From positions 1 through 28,671 of the forward strand of contig JAAMPI010000665.1 in NCBI GenBank assembly GCA_013054445.1: 28,671 bases of DNA. The letters run 5' to 3'. Origin of the DNA: Cudoniella acicularis. Lineage: Eukaryota; Ascomycota; Leotiomycetes; Helotiales; Helotiaceae. The position numbers were made by a program, and so were the translations under genes. Below the pieces are notes generated by a model that ran no database searches, was not told where the DNA came from, and saw only the letters and a program-made list of their open reading frames with translations. Shown here piece by piece: positions 18,764-28,671 of this stretch; position 1 is the first letter of the stretch; every line of letters starts with the position of its first letter.

Positions 18764-20157
18764 GCGATCCACTATATTTCGTGCGAATTTTGAGCTTCAA
18801 TCGGGTTTCAACAAAAACATGGAAATGCTAGCTAGGAATAAAAGAAGGACAAAGGAAAAGAGCCAAATGGCACGACAAATGAAAGAAATGAGCAAAGAGG
18901 CCTTCCAAAAAACTGTGGTGGTGTGCTCCACTTCCGAATGGTTGACCAGGGATTCTCCATGGACCTCGGCGATGCGGGGAAGAGCGCCACCAGAAAGTAT
19001 CTTCTGATAATAAGAACAAGCGTTCTTTTTCTTAAATTTTCCAGAAGAGTTGAAAGATCTAAAACCTATTCATTTTGTTCAAGACGTCGCAAAATTAAAT
19101 TCCCAATCAGTCTACGCATTGTGGTACAAAAACCATGGAGATATTCAGGCTATTTGGGCTCCAGCATCTAGCGTCCTGCTGCGCCGAAGCCCCTGAAATA
19201 GTGCTGGAGAATCAACAACAACATGAGTCTTCATCTATCTCTTCCGACTCCTCGCGATCCCACACAACGGGCAAGGATTCAAATGTTCGACGTTTTCATA
19301 CCATGGCGCAAGCCGGCAATACCCAGGAGTACACTCAAGGTTCAAAGCCTCGAAATTTGTCGAAACCAACGGTGTCTGATTCCACCACGGTCGGAAATAT
19401 CTCGGGACGACACTAGGAGAGCCATCGACACCTTCGCGCAAGGTTGCAGCTGTAGAGATGAGACGGGATGAGAGGCTGAGAGAATCGTGAAGCCAGATAA
19501 TGATATCCCATCCAAGGAACACTCGATTTTGAAGCCAGGACGTCTGGTCTGGATGCAGCAGTCATAATTGACGACGTTGAAGAATTTTAGACAGGAGACA
19601 GGAGACGTCGCAATTTCGTGGCGAAAGAGAAGAGCTGAAATCGGAAGCCAGGTCAAAAATATCACGTGTCTCTAAAGACACGTGATAATATGATTTGCCC
19701 CCCATTGAGGCTCTACAACCTCTGCATGGTGTTGATCGCACAGGTCTCCAACAGGATCACCCGCATGATGGTGTCAACTGCCGGCTCACGATTCAAAATA
19801 GGGTTGCTTCCAGTTCTTGGACCTGTCGCTTAAACTTCGGATGGCATTTTGGTGATTCCTGAGACTTTCCTTCTTCCACCGATCTCTTTTCTTTTTTTCA
19901 GGAATGATCATCCAGCGTTTGATTTTTACAAGTTTTGGCGGTATTTTAAAACATTCATCCCTTTTTCATGGACCTTGAGCTGACAGAGGCCGCGTGTGTG
20001 GGTCTTGGCGGATTCCCTAGACTGTTTGTTCCCCATGTTATGAATATATTGTGGCTTTTAGCTTTTCTCAAAATAAACATTTCTTAATACGTAGCCCCAG
20101 CTGTCAGTAACAGAGAAGTCTCAAGGAACAAAAGAAGGCCTTGCTAAAGATAAGCTA
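18764..20157. other. Intergenic region upstream of the thiolase-like pseudogene
   Basis: Contains several short frames on both strands (for example 19135-19416 plus, 19235-19522 minus) that I cannot tie to a family, and the E-box hairpin at 19660-19687. No RNA gene was seen. Confidence 0.4.
19660..19687. promoter_or_regulatory. Perfect 12-bp inverted repeat with two CACGTG boxes
   Basis: TATCACGTGTCT (19660-19671) and its exact reverse complement (19676-19687) are separated by CTAA. Each arm carries a CACGTG core. It lies about 1.07 kb upstream of the MFS gene at 20759 and about 0.9 kb upstream of the thiolase-like pseudogene. It could be a paired bHLH site or a hairpin; use is unproven. Confidence 0.45.
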
Positions 20158-20615
20158 TCAGGACTCCCCTGCAAAATCCAAGTAGTCTGCGACAATCCGA
20201 GTTTCGTTCTCAGTCTGGAAGTACATCCGTCGGCCCATATCCTCAAGCCACTTCTGCTTACTGTAAAGCTGATCAACCATGGCATAAAACCATGGATAGA
20301 GTAGTGGGGATGTGGACGTCTCTCGAAACGGTTAAGATGGACCCACAAGGCAAGACCGCCTTATGGTTTGTTGCAATTCTTAAAATGTGGACACACCTAT
20401 AAGTGCAATGCCCACTACGTGGCTCATGCATTTTGAGACTTCTACAAAACAGCCGCTTCTCGAACGCCAAGGTCAGTGAGCAGACGATGAAGGTTGCAGA
20501 TAGCCAAGGAGGAGCGCAGGTGATTGGTCATGTGGACGATGTCGACTTGACGTTCTCCACGCGCGACACGAAGTACCGGGCTTCGGTACTAAATTTATTG
20601 ACGGGGCCGCGAGTC
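20158..20615 (-). pseudogene. Unrecognised coding-like patch, probably the 3' end of a dead gene
   Basis: On the minus strand, PVNKFSTEARYFVSRVE (near 20606-20555), a second frame with MTNHLRSSLAICNLHRLLTD (20532 onward), and a third with PWFYAMVDQLYSKQKWLED then YFQTENETRIVADYLDFAGES ending at TGA 20160-20158 read like successive pieces of one protein in changing frames. There is no full ORF and no splice set that I could make work. The family is unknown. The plus strand of the same region also has a 71-codon frame, so strand and reality are uncertain. Confidence 0.3.
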
Positions 20616-20758
20616 TAAGTTTTGCTGAAAGACATATGCTCCTGGCATATCGAGATGGGAGTGATTATTTTCTCATGAGCTGGCTCTCACTTCATACAGC
20701 AATACATTTTAATTTAGCGGCCTCCAGGAGAGAGCCCATCGCTCTTTTCCTAGCCACC

Positions 20759-22879
20759 ATGGCGGTCAAACCTGTGGATGTCAGCGAGGGGGAATCACTT
20801 GGTCAAGTACAACTTCGATCGGAATCTGGGGAAATCATTCTTGTTCCTAAGCCGTCTAGCGATCCAAATGATCCCTTGAACTGGTCAGTACAAGATCACA
20901 ATTCCAGACAATAAAACTAAGGAATCAAGGTCACAACCATTCAAATACTACGTCGCCGTCGTCACCTGTTTCGGCATGCTCATGTGCACCTTCCTCGCAG
21001 CTGGACCAACCGTCGCACTCGTGCAGATAGCAATGGATTTTGGAGGTGGCCCTACCGCAAATCTAGCCCTCATAATCCCACAAGTTGCATTCTTCTTCAC
21101 GGTATCAGCTCTCACCCAAGGGACCGGCAATCTCCTTTGGCAACCCCTCATCAACAAATATGGAAAAAGACCTATGTATATAATATCTTTCTCAGGATAT
21201 TTTGCAACAGCGATCTGGTCTGGTATCAGCACGTCTTATTCCAGCGAGCTCGCAGCGAGGGTGCTTCTTGGTTTCTTTTCCGGAGCTGGAGAATGCTTGG
21301 GTCCAGGAACAATCTCCGATGTGTTTTTCCTTCACGAGCGAGGATCAGCCATGGCGTGAGTCCCTCCCCTAGGGTTTTCACCCGAAAATCCACCTGACCA
21401 GTTTCCAGAATGTATAACTTCGCCACCGGATCCGGAGTCTCAATCGGCATCATCGTCAGCGGCATCATCACCCTCAACAACTCCTGGCGCGTAATCTACT
21501 TCGTGGGCGCCGCCATGATCGGCGTCCTCCTCCTCCTAATCATCTTCACCTTTCCAGAAACAGCATATAACCGCGTATACGATAACACCACCGAAAAAGG
21601 CGACATCTACGAAAACAAAAAGAACCCATACCGCCTCTCACTTTCCATCATCTTAGATGATGATGAAAAAGCGCAGGTAGCACGCTACTACGCCGAAGCC
21701 GACGAGCAGTTTGAAGGAAAGGAGGCAGAGCCCTCGGTGATTGAGCGCATGGAAGAGAGAATTCGGAGACTGGAGGCTGTGGTTTTTGGGAATGCGAAAT
21801 ACTCCCCACTGCCTGGAATTGCTGCACGAAAAGAGAAATCATATTGGAGTAGACTTGCGCTGTTTAGTGAGGAGACTTTCACCAGGGAGTCGTTGTGGAA
21901 GATGTTCATAAGACCTTTTGGGCTTATTATGCTCCCGCCGGTTATATGGGCCATGCTTGTTATGTCGGTGATTATTGGGTTTAATGTTGCTATTTCTTCC
22001 AGCTGTGAGCACTCTTCACCTGCCACACTATCCCCCAGCAAAATTCATGCTGATGTAATCAAAGTTGCGAACGATCTCGAACAAGCTTACGGATTCACAT
22101 CTTTTCAAAGCGGTCTATGTTTCATTGGGAGTCTCGTCGGAGGAATCCTCGGAAGTTCGTCCCCTTTCTCCCCTTCCCCCCTTATCCCCACTTCCCACTT
22201 CATCCCACCTCTCACTAACACACCTTGCTCCCCACACAGTTCCGGCAGGCGGCCCCGTCGGCGAAGCCGTAGCAAACTACTTCACAATCCGCAACAACGG
22301 CATCCGCGAGCCTGAATTCCGTCTCCCAGCCATCGCGATCTCCGTCGTCACCGCACCTTTATCTCTTGTTCTGTACGGAGTGGGGATACAGTATAAGCTG
22401 TCACCTGCTGTGCCGATTTTCGGGTTGAGTTTATGTACGTGCCTCAAGGATGACGAGGTTTGAAAGGGATTGTGTGGAAGGAGTACTGATGTGGTGTGTA
22501 CAGTGTCGTTCTCGAGTGGCCAGGCGATAAACATCTCGTTTGTGTATACTTTGGATGCGTACTCGCCTGTTTCGGGGGAGGTTACGATTGCGCAGTTGGC
22601 TTTTAAATGTTCATCTCCTTCCCCAAATCCCCCTTCCCCATGCCATTTCCCATTAACTCACTAACTTCCACCAAAGCAATCATCGGATTCGGCCTCAGCG
22701 CTGCAACGAATATCTGGATCGCCAACTCCGGTCTCGTCTTAGCATTCAGTGAAATGGCTGCCATCACCCTCTTTGTACTACTTCTTGCGATCCCGCTGTT
22801 CTTTTATGGGAAGAGGTTGAGGAGGTGGAGTTTGGGGTGGAGGGCTGTTACTTTTGTTGGGTGGGAGGGGCGAGGTTAA
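20759..22879 (+). CDS. MFS transporter, DHA1-like, intact
   Basis: Seven exons: 20759-20883, 20930-21355, 21409-22004, 22065-22154, 22240-22434, 22504-22608 and 22677-22879; introns of 46, 53, 60, 85, 69 and 68 nt. All phases agree, giving 579 residues. The start lies in GCCACCATGG, a consensus initiation context. Motifs: LVPKPSSDPNDPLNWS in the N-terminal tail; YGKRP in the loop after membrane segment 2; GERxxGP-like GAGECLGPGTISD; motif C-like ATGSGVSIGIIVSG; PETAYNR after segment 6; a charged central loop with a probable coiled coil (EERIRRLEAVV); RNNGIREPEFRL in the second half; FYGKRLRRW near the end. This is the same subfamily as the minus-strand MFS gene at 10254-12066. It probably exports or imports a small organic compound across the plasma membrane; the substrate is unknown. 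The small exons 4-6 have no start codons and show only after joining. Confidence 0.9.
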
Positions 22880-23818
22880 GGCAGGAGAGAGATGGGGAGG
22901 GGTTTGACAGAGGAGGAAGGAGGGAGTGGTTACACCAATGGCGCGCGGTGGATATTTGGTCAATCAAACGGGAGAGCTAAGAAGTGGAGAGAGATGTTTA
23001 ATTGCCTATCTCGTAAGGATCTTATATGGGTTATCTGTAGGGGCGGCGCCTCTAAGGGTAGCTAAATCCCAGACTTATGCGAAGTGCGAAATGCGAGACA
23101 CTAAACCATTTTTGCCTCTTACTGTTATATTTAAAAAGGTTATTAGCCCTCGCTCGATACGTTATAATTTCGGAAATGTAATAGCTTGGTAGTAGGCTGT
23201 TTTAAATATTCATTTCTTTTATATTTGTTCTATAAATTTTCTGCAAAGCAAATAGCTCTTGCTTTGAAAATAACGAAGATTTCAGTTCCAAGTTTGAAAT
23301 TCGGTCCCTAGAAACTTAGTCATCTCCTTCTCCCAAAACCAGCATACATCACAAGAAGTCTATTAGTCCTACCCCTACCTTTAGCCTCGTACTATTTGGC
23401 ATTAAAACGGAAGCGGCCGACAAGCTTCGGCGAACTATCAGCCTTAGTAAGGGCAAGAATGACGTTAGAAAAGCCATCAGCCTCCTAAGATTCTTAAGCG
23501 AATGCGAAATTTAAACTTATAGATCTACTTCGATGAATGAAAGACAACAAGTAGATAGGATGTTATATTCTAGGCGGAGGTTCGAGGAGGGTATATGATT
23601 GCTCGGGGGTTTCTGCCGCATTTGGTGTCACTAAATTCGCGCTTATGGTCTATTACTTTCATGACTGAATATTTTCAAAAGCCAAGAGTAAGTTAACTCA
23701 GGAGGCCTGATGGCAAGTACAAAAGGGCATATGGGCACCCAATCCTATTTTCCCAAAGCATCGACAACTGTAACTTTTTCACAACTCCATTTTCACACAT
23801 CAACACTTTTAACAAACA
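22880..23818. other. Intergenic region
   Basis: No supported gene. An ATG-less frame at about 23300-23515 (ending ...KGKNDVRKAISLLRFLSECEI) looks faintly coding but matches nothing I know. The rest is AT-rich. Confidence 0.4.
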
Positions 23819-24180
23819 TGTCCTATCCAACCAAATACCCCTTCGAAGAATATCTTCACCTCCCGACCGACCAAGAGTAACCAACCTATTTCCTAGTCTC
23901 TTTCTATTAAATCTCTCTTACAGCTATTCTATAAGAAATTCCATCCGCTTTCCTCCTATCATTCTCCTATCTCCCCCCAAGACTACAATGCTAATTTGCT
24001 AGCAGTCTCGGGATCGACCTCGCCAACTTTTGCCACGACGAAGCCCAAAATCTCCATGACGGCCGCATGATGCTCGGCGCCGGTCTCGTTGGAGAAGACA
24101 TGATTAAGCTCGCCAAAGCAGTCTTTCTTGGTCGGCGTTCAGCGCAGCTTTGGAAACCTGTAATAACAACCACAATATGA
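23819..24180 (+). CDS. Possible small two-exon protein, unrecognised
   Basis: ATG at 23819 starts MSYPTKYPFEEYLHLPTDQ. A GTAACC donor at 23877 and a CTAG acceptor at 24001-24002 would join it in frame to SLGIDLANFCHDEAQNLHDG, GRMMLGAGLVGEDMIKLAKA and a stop at 24178-24180, giving a protein of about 78 residues. The second part has convincing amino-acid texture, but the branch site is close to the acceptor, and another acceptor (CTTACAG near 23923) gives a poorer frame. The family is unknown. It may instead be the remnant of a longer gene. Confidence 0.35.
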
Positions 24181-24224
24181 AAAGTGTTATTGAGGCAGTA
24201 AGGACAATTAATGAAATATGAAAT

Positions 24225-25298
24225 ATGCGTTCTAGAGGGCAAGTTGATATGGATCTGTTAGTCTTGCTTGAGCGGTTTCGACACTGCTTGGCAACAGATG
24301 AAAGAGACAAAGTATTCGCACTCTTGGGCCTTGCTTCGAGTTCTTCAGTTCGTGGCAATGTAAAAGTTATAGCAGACTACTCAAAGTCAGCTGTGGATAT
24401 ATTTACATCTCTTACCCGACAATATATCAACAGACAGAAGAATCTGGATATATTATGCCATGCTGTGCTCAACAGCCTTAGCTTTGCACCGTCCTGGGTC
24501 CCTTGTTGGTTTTATTATGAATCTGGGCTATCAGTGCTTCCCAAGCGCCGCCGCATGTTGGGTACTGATCACGGGCCTTTGTATCGCTGTGTCGGAGACC
24601 TGACGCTCGACACTGAGCTACTATTTGCATCTAGGCTTGATAGTAACGGGTTGTGGCTAACTGGCTTTTGGTTTGACGTCCTTTCAATTGTGGGTGGGTC
24701 CACAACTAAATCACAAGACCTGGGGTTGGAATTGCCCTCAGACAGCAAAGCCGATCTGATCGAAGAGTGGAAAGAAATGAGCGAGATATGTAGCTGTAAT
24801 TATGGGCCGAAGACGGAATATTCATTCCGACGCACCTTGGTTGCAGATGCGATTGGGGAAGAACGCCTTCCAAACAGTGTGAATTTCGGAGCGGTTCCGA
24901 AAGACGAAGATGCTCTTAAGATCGGCAGTAGAGGTGGAGGATTCGACAGTTCCGCCTCTCACCTGGCAGGATATGTCGCACCTATTGACAATGGGAGTAA
25001 CTTATCAGTACCAGGCCAATTGGAAAACTGGGCCACTCTTGATGAAGCAAGTATCAAGCGAGCTAGCGTGAAGCGCACATTTATCGTAACCGAGAAATGT
25101 TATATGGGACTAGGTCCACTGGCTTTAGAGGAAGGGAATTTGGTATATGTTTTGGTGGGAGGTCAAGTGCCGTTCACTTTGCGTCCGACAATCGTACCGG
25201 GTGGGTATTTCTTGGTAAGTGAAAGTTATATCCACTGAATCGTGGATGGAGAAGCTACTAAATTTGAATTTGAGCTCGAGACAATATTTCTTTTTTAA
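24225..25298 (+). pseudogene. HET-type (heterokaryon incompatibility) protein, C-terminal half only
   Basis: The frame from 24225 reads MDLLVLLERFRHCLATDERD followed by KVFALLGLA and IADYSKSAVDIF, the block that follows the HET domain in fungal heterokaryon-incompatibility proteins, and continues for about 300 residues to a conserved C-terminal YFLVSESYIH. The HET domain proper (the SYxWG...VxQE region) is not found upstream, where the sequence is unrelated. The listed frame ends at TGA 25236-25238, but the conserved ending continues in frame as IVDGEA...ETIFLF to TAA 25296-25298, so the TGA probably replaced a Gly codon (GGA to TGA). The gene thus seems truncated at its 5' end and mutated near its 3' end. 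In intact form such proteins trigger cell death on fusion of incompatible strains. Confidence 0.75.
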
Positions 25299-25559
25299 TA
25301 GCAATATAGGGTATAACTGACAAGTGGTTTGACCTGGATAAATAAATAACAACTAGAAAAAGACTAGGCACGTAATCGATGCTTAGTATATTTTACTCCA
25401 GAATAGCTATATATATATAAGAAAATAAGAAAATATTTAATAGAAGATAAGATATTTAGAAGTTAACCTTATTAAATAATAATATAAATACAGATAGGAA
25501 AACATTAGTCAGATTTATTATAATAATACAGTATAGTAATAATAACCTCTATTTACTAT

Positions 25560-25640
25560 CAATCTGAGGTAAATCAGAGTGAGTAGTCCTTTGGAACTCA
25601 CTCTAAGGGAAACTTGTTAGACGCTAGACATGCCCCCCTC
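25560..25640 (-). mobile_element. Possible LTR edge with polypurine tract (minus strand)
   Basis: On the minus strand GAGGGGGGCA (25640-25631), a polypurine-tract-like run, directly precedes TGTCTAGCG (from 25630), which could be the start of a 3' LTR. The far end of the LTR and its partner could not be located. Tentative. Confidence 0.25.
25576..25604. repeat. Perfect 9-bp inverted repeat
   Basis: AGAGTGAGT (25576-25584) and ACTCACTCT (25596-25604) with an 11-nt loop, in AT-rich sequence close to the C6 tract at 25633. Confidence 0.6.
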
Positions 25641-27619
25641 TAGCAACATGGTCGCCTTACTAACTATTAACGTAACTTATGTAATTTATAAGCCTAATTA
25701 ATAATTTTTTTTATAGGTGTATAGTGCTTAGTTTAGGGATCAATTGCATCAAAAAATAAGTAAATTTAATAAAGTATTTATGGTTTTATACTGTGATAAA
25801 GTAATATTAAACTTTTAGTGTTCTTCGAGCTAGGCCTAAGGTAGTCTTTCTCCAAGTTACGCGTTCTATTACTAACAACTGATCCTAAGAGGCTGTTTTC
25901 AAAAACACAATTAAAAAACAACCTCTTATTTACCTAAGATTGATTTACTATGCTATTGTTACTATTATCTATCTCTCTCCTTAAAAATATATCAGTCGTG
26001 TATATTATTCATCGACTATATATTTATTTGTCTATTTTGCGTAATACTCTGTCTTGATAAACATTGTATTCCGCAGCGAATTAAGGCCACTTTACGCATC
26101 AACAGAAGCGAGTAAAGGACGTAGATCTCGCAGCGACTCGAATACAGCCAAGACACGAGACAAAACTTCCCCTCTGACTCACGTCCAGACAAATAGCGCT
26201 CTGTTAAGTTTGTTTCGAACTTTCGAGTAGTGATTCGATATCTCGCAACGACAATACTAGTGAAAAACCCCCATCCGCCCTCAAGATGATCCCCTTTCGT
26301 CGAGAAAAGTCTTACTGTCTCGCCTGCCAGCTATTGATATAGTTTTCTAAAAGACACTGACCTAAAGAAACATAAAAATTATTCTTTGCTTGAATTTCAA
26401 CATCTGAGACTCAGAAACTTATAGTTAAAAGATAAGTGACAGCAGCATGTGAGGTGTAACAGCAGCTCAGCTGATGCTAGCAGGATCTTTTTTAAATCTT
26501 TTTTCCCCACTACTATTCAACATTTCATTTTTTAACCCTAAGAATTTAAAGAGGAGAACTTTATTTAAATATCGACACTACTAATTTTCCGCATCATAAA
26601 GAAATGATTATCGCATGCATCACTCAATATTTGGAGGTTTGTAACTATAATGACAACAATTGAAAAAATTAAATAGACCGAATTTATAGCTCGAAGAATA
26701 CAAACTACAGAAGCAATAACGACTTACTTATATATTCAATCTCAAAACGCACGCAAGATTCGCACGAAGTACGAGATAAGGCCACGAAGGAAGGAAGGGA
26801 ATAAGACTCCTTGTCTACATAGAGAAATTCACTTTTTTGCCTTCTTCCCCTTCTTGACGCGCCTTCTAGCCAGGGTATTTATTATAACCGACTCTTAGGT
26901 CAAGCAAAAATCTTCAGGGACTCACTCGCACACTTCAAAGAGTAGTGTTCCACTGAAGAGACATTGGAACCGGAAACCGACCTCAGAAGAGCGTAGACTT
27001 TGCCAGGTGTGACTTTGTGAGGACCGGCCGCCTGACTTGGAATGCGTAATAGAGCTGGAGCGAGGGAAGAGAATTGGGGCTAAGAAGAACAAGCTGACTA
27101 TGAGGTAAATAATGTAGGTATCCGAACGAAAGCTAGATATAACGACAGTGTTTTATTTCCGACAGCAGAGACATACTTCACAACAATACTCTTTTGTCAT
27201 TTTGAGAGTTACATTACTGCTTTAGTGCTTCCTTTTTTAATGAGTTTGATAATAGGGCTCTAGCTTGTAGGCATTCTATCTACACTATTTAACCTTAAAA
27301 TTATTATACCGCACTAGAATCCCATCGACTTTACTCTTCGGAGTCTGGGGCGGAGAGTTTAACCTTTGCTCCCTCTTAGCCAGTACAAATTATTGCGACC
27401 TTTAGTCCGGAGATTAATCTACGACTAGTTACTAGTTAGTATAGCTGTATATATTCCGTGATTTCTCGCAGATTTACTTAAGGTGCTCGTGTGCGGGAAG
27501 TTCTGATGCCATTACTTTGATTCTCCGGGGTAGTCCTCGTAGCTCTGTTGCTAGCTTGCTTTTAGTATATAGTTCGTAAGATTAGAGTTTTTATAAACCT
27601 CTAGAAAGCGCTTAAAATT

Positions 27620-27650
27620 CACCGCTTACTACTCGTAATAGTAAGCAGTG
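27620..27650. repeat. Near-perfect 12-bp inverted repeat
   Basis: CACCGCTTACTA (27620-27631) and TAGTAAGCAGTG (27639-27650) match inverted at 11 of 12 positions around a 7-nt loop. Confidence 0.55.
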
Positions 27651-28671
27651 GATCTCAATTTTATATAAAGGCGACTCTTTTTTAAGTGAATTTCGCAAAA
27701 TTAGAGTAAAGGCAGAAGGATCACCTGTTCTCAATGAACTGCACTTACTGCACTATAAAAACAAGAAACATCCTGATCCGAAACTTTTTTGTAGTAATGA
27801 GTATCCAGTCAAACGAATAAAAATGACCCATGTGAGGAGAAGTCCTGGGCTTCCGGGAAATCTCTCCGCTTCTGGAAGCATGTAGTGAGCAGGGAGAAAA
27901 GGTTACGGTGGTTTGCGAACTCCGGAAAGTTTCGTAAATTACCGGAAATAATTAGAGTATCGATACTGTGATGCTTGAAATACGAACTGAAAAAGTGACA
28001 GCACCTGCATTTTCGACAGTACGACTTTCGCGGTGGTAACTTCCGGCTTTGCAGCAGTCGCTGATCATTTCTAGGTTTCTATTCAGGCTGTTATCAACAC
28101 CCAAAACACTTATCAGAACTAGACAATAAAGTCACTACCAAATCTCTATAAAAGACTTCAAACCTTCCTCCGATCTGAAAGCATAGACTACTCACTCCAT
28201 TCTCCCCTGAGGGGTAACAAGCCATACTTAGTGAAATTAACTAGAGAAATAAATTAAAAAAACAAAAGAGATATTTATATATCAATAAAACAGATCGTTT
28301 AAAAGTTAGAAAGATAAATAAGAAAAAAAATTCTAAAAGCAATAATATCTATAAAGAGAACTAAAAGAATAAACAGAAATAGATATCTCGACATTAGGCC
28401 ATACTAGAAACGAAGATATATCTACGGCGAAGCTAGGACATTGAGAAATGGAATCATGGCTGAAAGGTTATTGACTGATGCAATTCTGGAAGAAGAGAAC
28501 TAGGAGCATTATAGGAACTTAGAAAGTAATAAGCGAAAATGTGTGTAAAAGAGGTGTTGCTGTTATTTACTTAATTAACTGCTGTCACGAACTTAACTAC
28601 TGTTACTCCTGATCGTTTGTCTTATCTTTAACTCGCCTCTACTCCTTTCATATTACCTCTGCCTAAACAAA

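Larger units (their letters stand above)
25299..28671. other. AT-rich, gene-free region (probable transposon debris)
   Basis: About 3.4 kb with no ORF of note, long A/T-only stretches, few CpG-rich patches and scattered stops in every frame. This is the look of repeats degraded by C-to-T mutation (RIP-like), but I could not compute an index. Features seen are listed separately. Near 26845-26870 the minus strand encodes a basic tail (LARRRVKKGKKAKK*), possibly the end of a transposon protein. Confidence 0.5.

Noticed and set aside
19135..19522. Overlapping plus- and minus-strand ORFs of 93-95 codons
   Set aside because: Neither has a motif; the minus frame shows CxxC-like pairs (NPCPLCG) but too few for a zinc-binding domain call.
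22926..23192. 88-codon ORF just after the MFS stop codon
   Set aside because: Not a continuation of the carrier frame and no family resemblance.
25201..25240. GTAAGT at 25215-25220 as an intron donor in the HET gene
   Set aside because: The following codons (SESYIH*IVDGEA) match the conserved HET C-terminal sequence, so the site is coding.
28585..28671. TGTCACGA at 28587 as the start of another LTR of the 748-1000 family
   Set aside because: Similarity stops after about eight bases and the window ends before any other end can be seen.

Overview
The window looks like nuclear DNA of a filamentous ascomycete (Pezizomycotina; a Leotiomycete-type plant-litter or plant-associated fungus is my guess, not shown). 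The evidence is the many short introns (45-85 nt, GTRNGY donors, CTAAC/CTGAC-like branch sites), the gene families (AA9 polysaccharide monooxygenase, CFEM-like membrane protein, F-box proteins, HET protein, DHA1-type MFS carriers, FAX-like GST), an intron-bearing tRNA, and transposon debris. Gene models below were built by hand, joining exons by splice sites and conserved family motifs; several exons have no ATG and do not appear as ordinary ORFs. Left part (1-4000): a gene running off the left edge on the minus strand (first two exons visible), a 253-bp solo LTR with a perfect 5-bp target duplication about 125 bp upstream of its start codon, an intact four-exon AA9 LPMO on the minus strand, and an intact single-exon F-box-like/hypothetical gene on the plus strand. 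Next (4178-7953) is a graveyard of amine/amino-acid oxidation genes: a fructosyl-amine/sarcosine-oxidase-type FAD enzyme (minus), a probable C-terminal remnant of a fungal transcription factor (minus), a 544-bp MITE with 19-bp perfect terminal inverted repeats, and a D-amino-acid-oxidase pseudogene (plus). Middle (8051-16729): a CFEM-like single-pass membrane protein (minus, intact), a decayed unrecognised coding patch, a five-exon-scale MFS carrier (minus) broken only by one extra base in a T9/A9 run, a FAX-like glutathione S-transferase (plus) broken only by one extra base in a G5A3 run, and an intact three-exon F-box/LRR-like gene (minus). Then come a tRNA-Thr(AGT) with a 64-nt intron, a thiolase-like pseudogene that lost the middle of its coding sequence, an intact seven-exon MFS carrier (plus) with a consensus start context, and the C-terminal half of a HET-type protein. 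The last 3.4 kb is AT-rich, gene-free, with small inverted repeats and a possible LTR-retrotransposon edge. How they work together: I see no intact gene cluster. The two MFS carriers belong to the same subfamily (both carry the RNNGIxEPEFRL motif) but are not adjacent. The FAD-oxidase/transcription-factor/DAAO group may be a dead nitrogen-scavenging cluster. I found no convincing undescribed system; the strongest leads are the LPMO with a dibasic KR directly before its copper-binding histidine, the MITE, the solo LTR carrying paired CACGTG boxes, and the decaying oxidase group.
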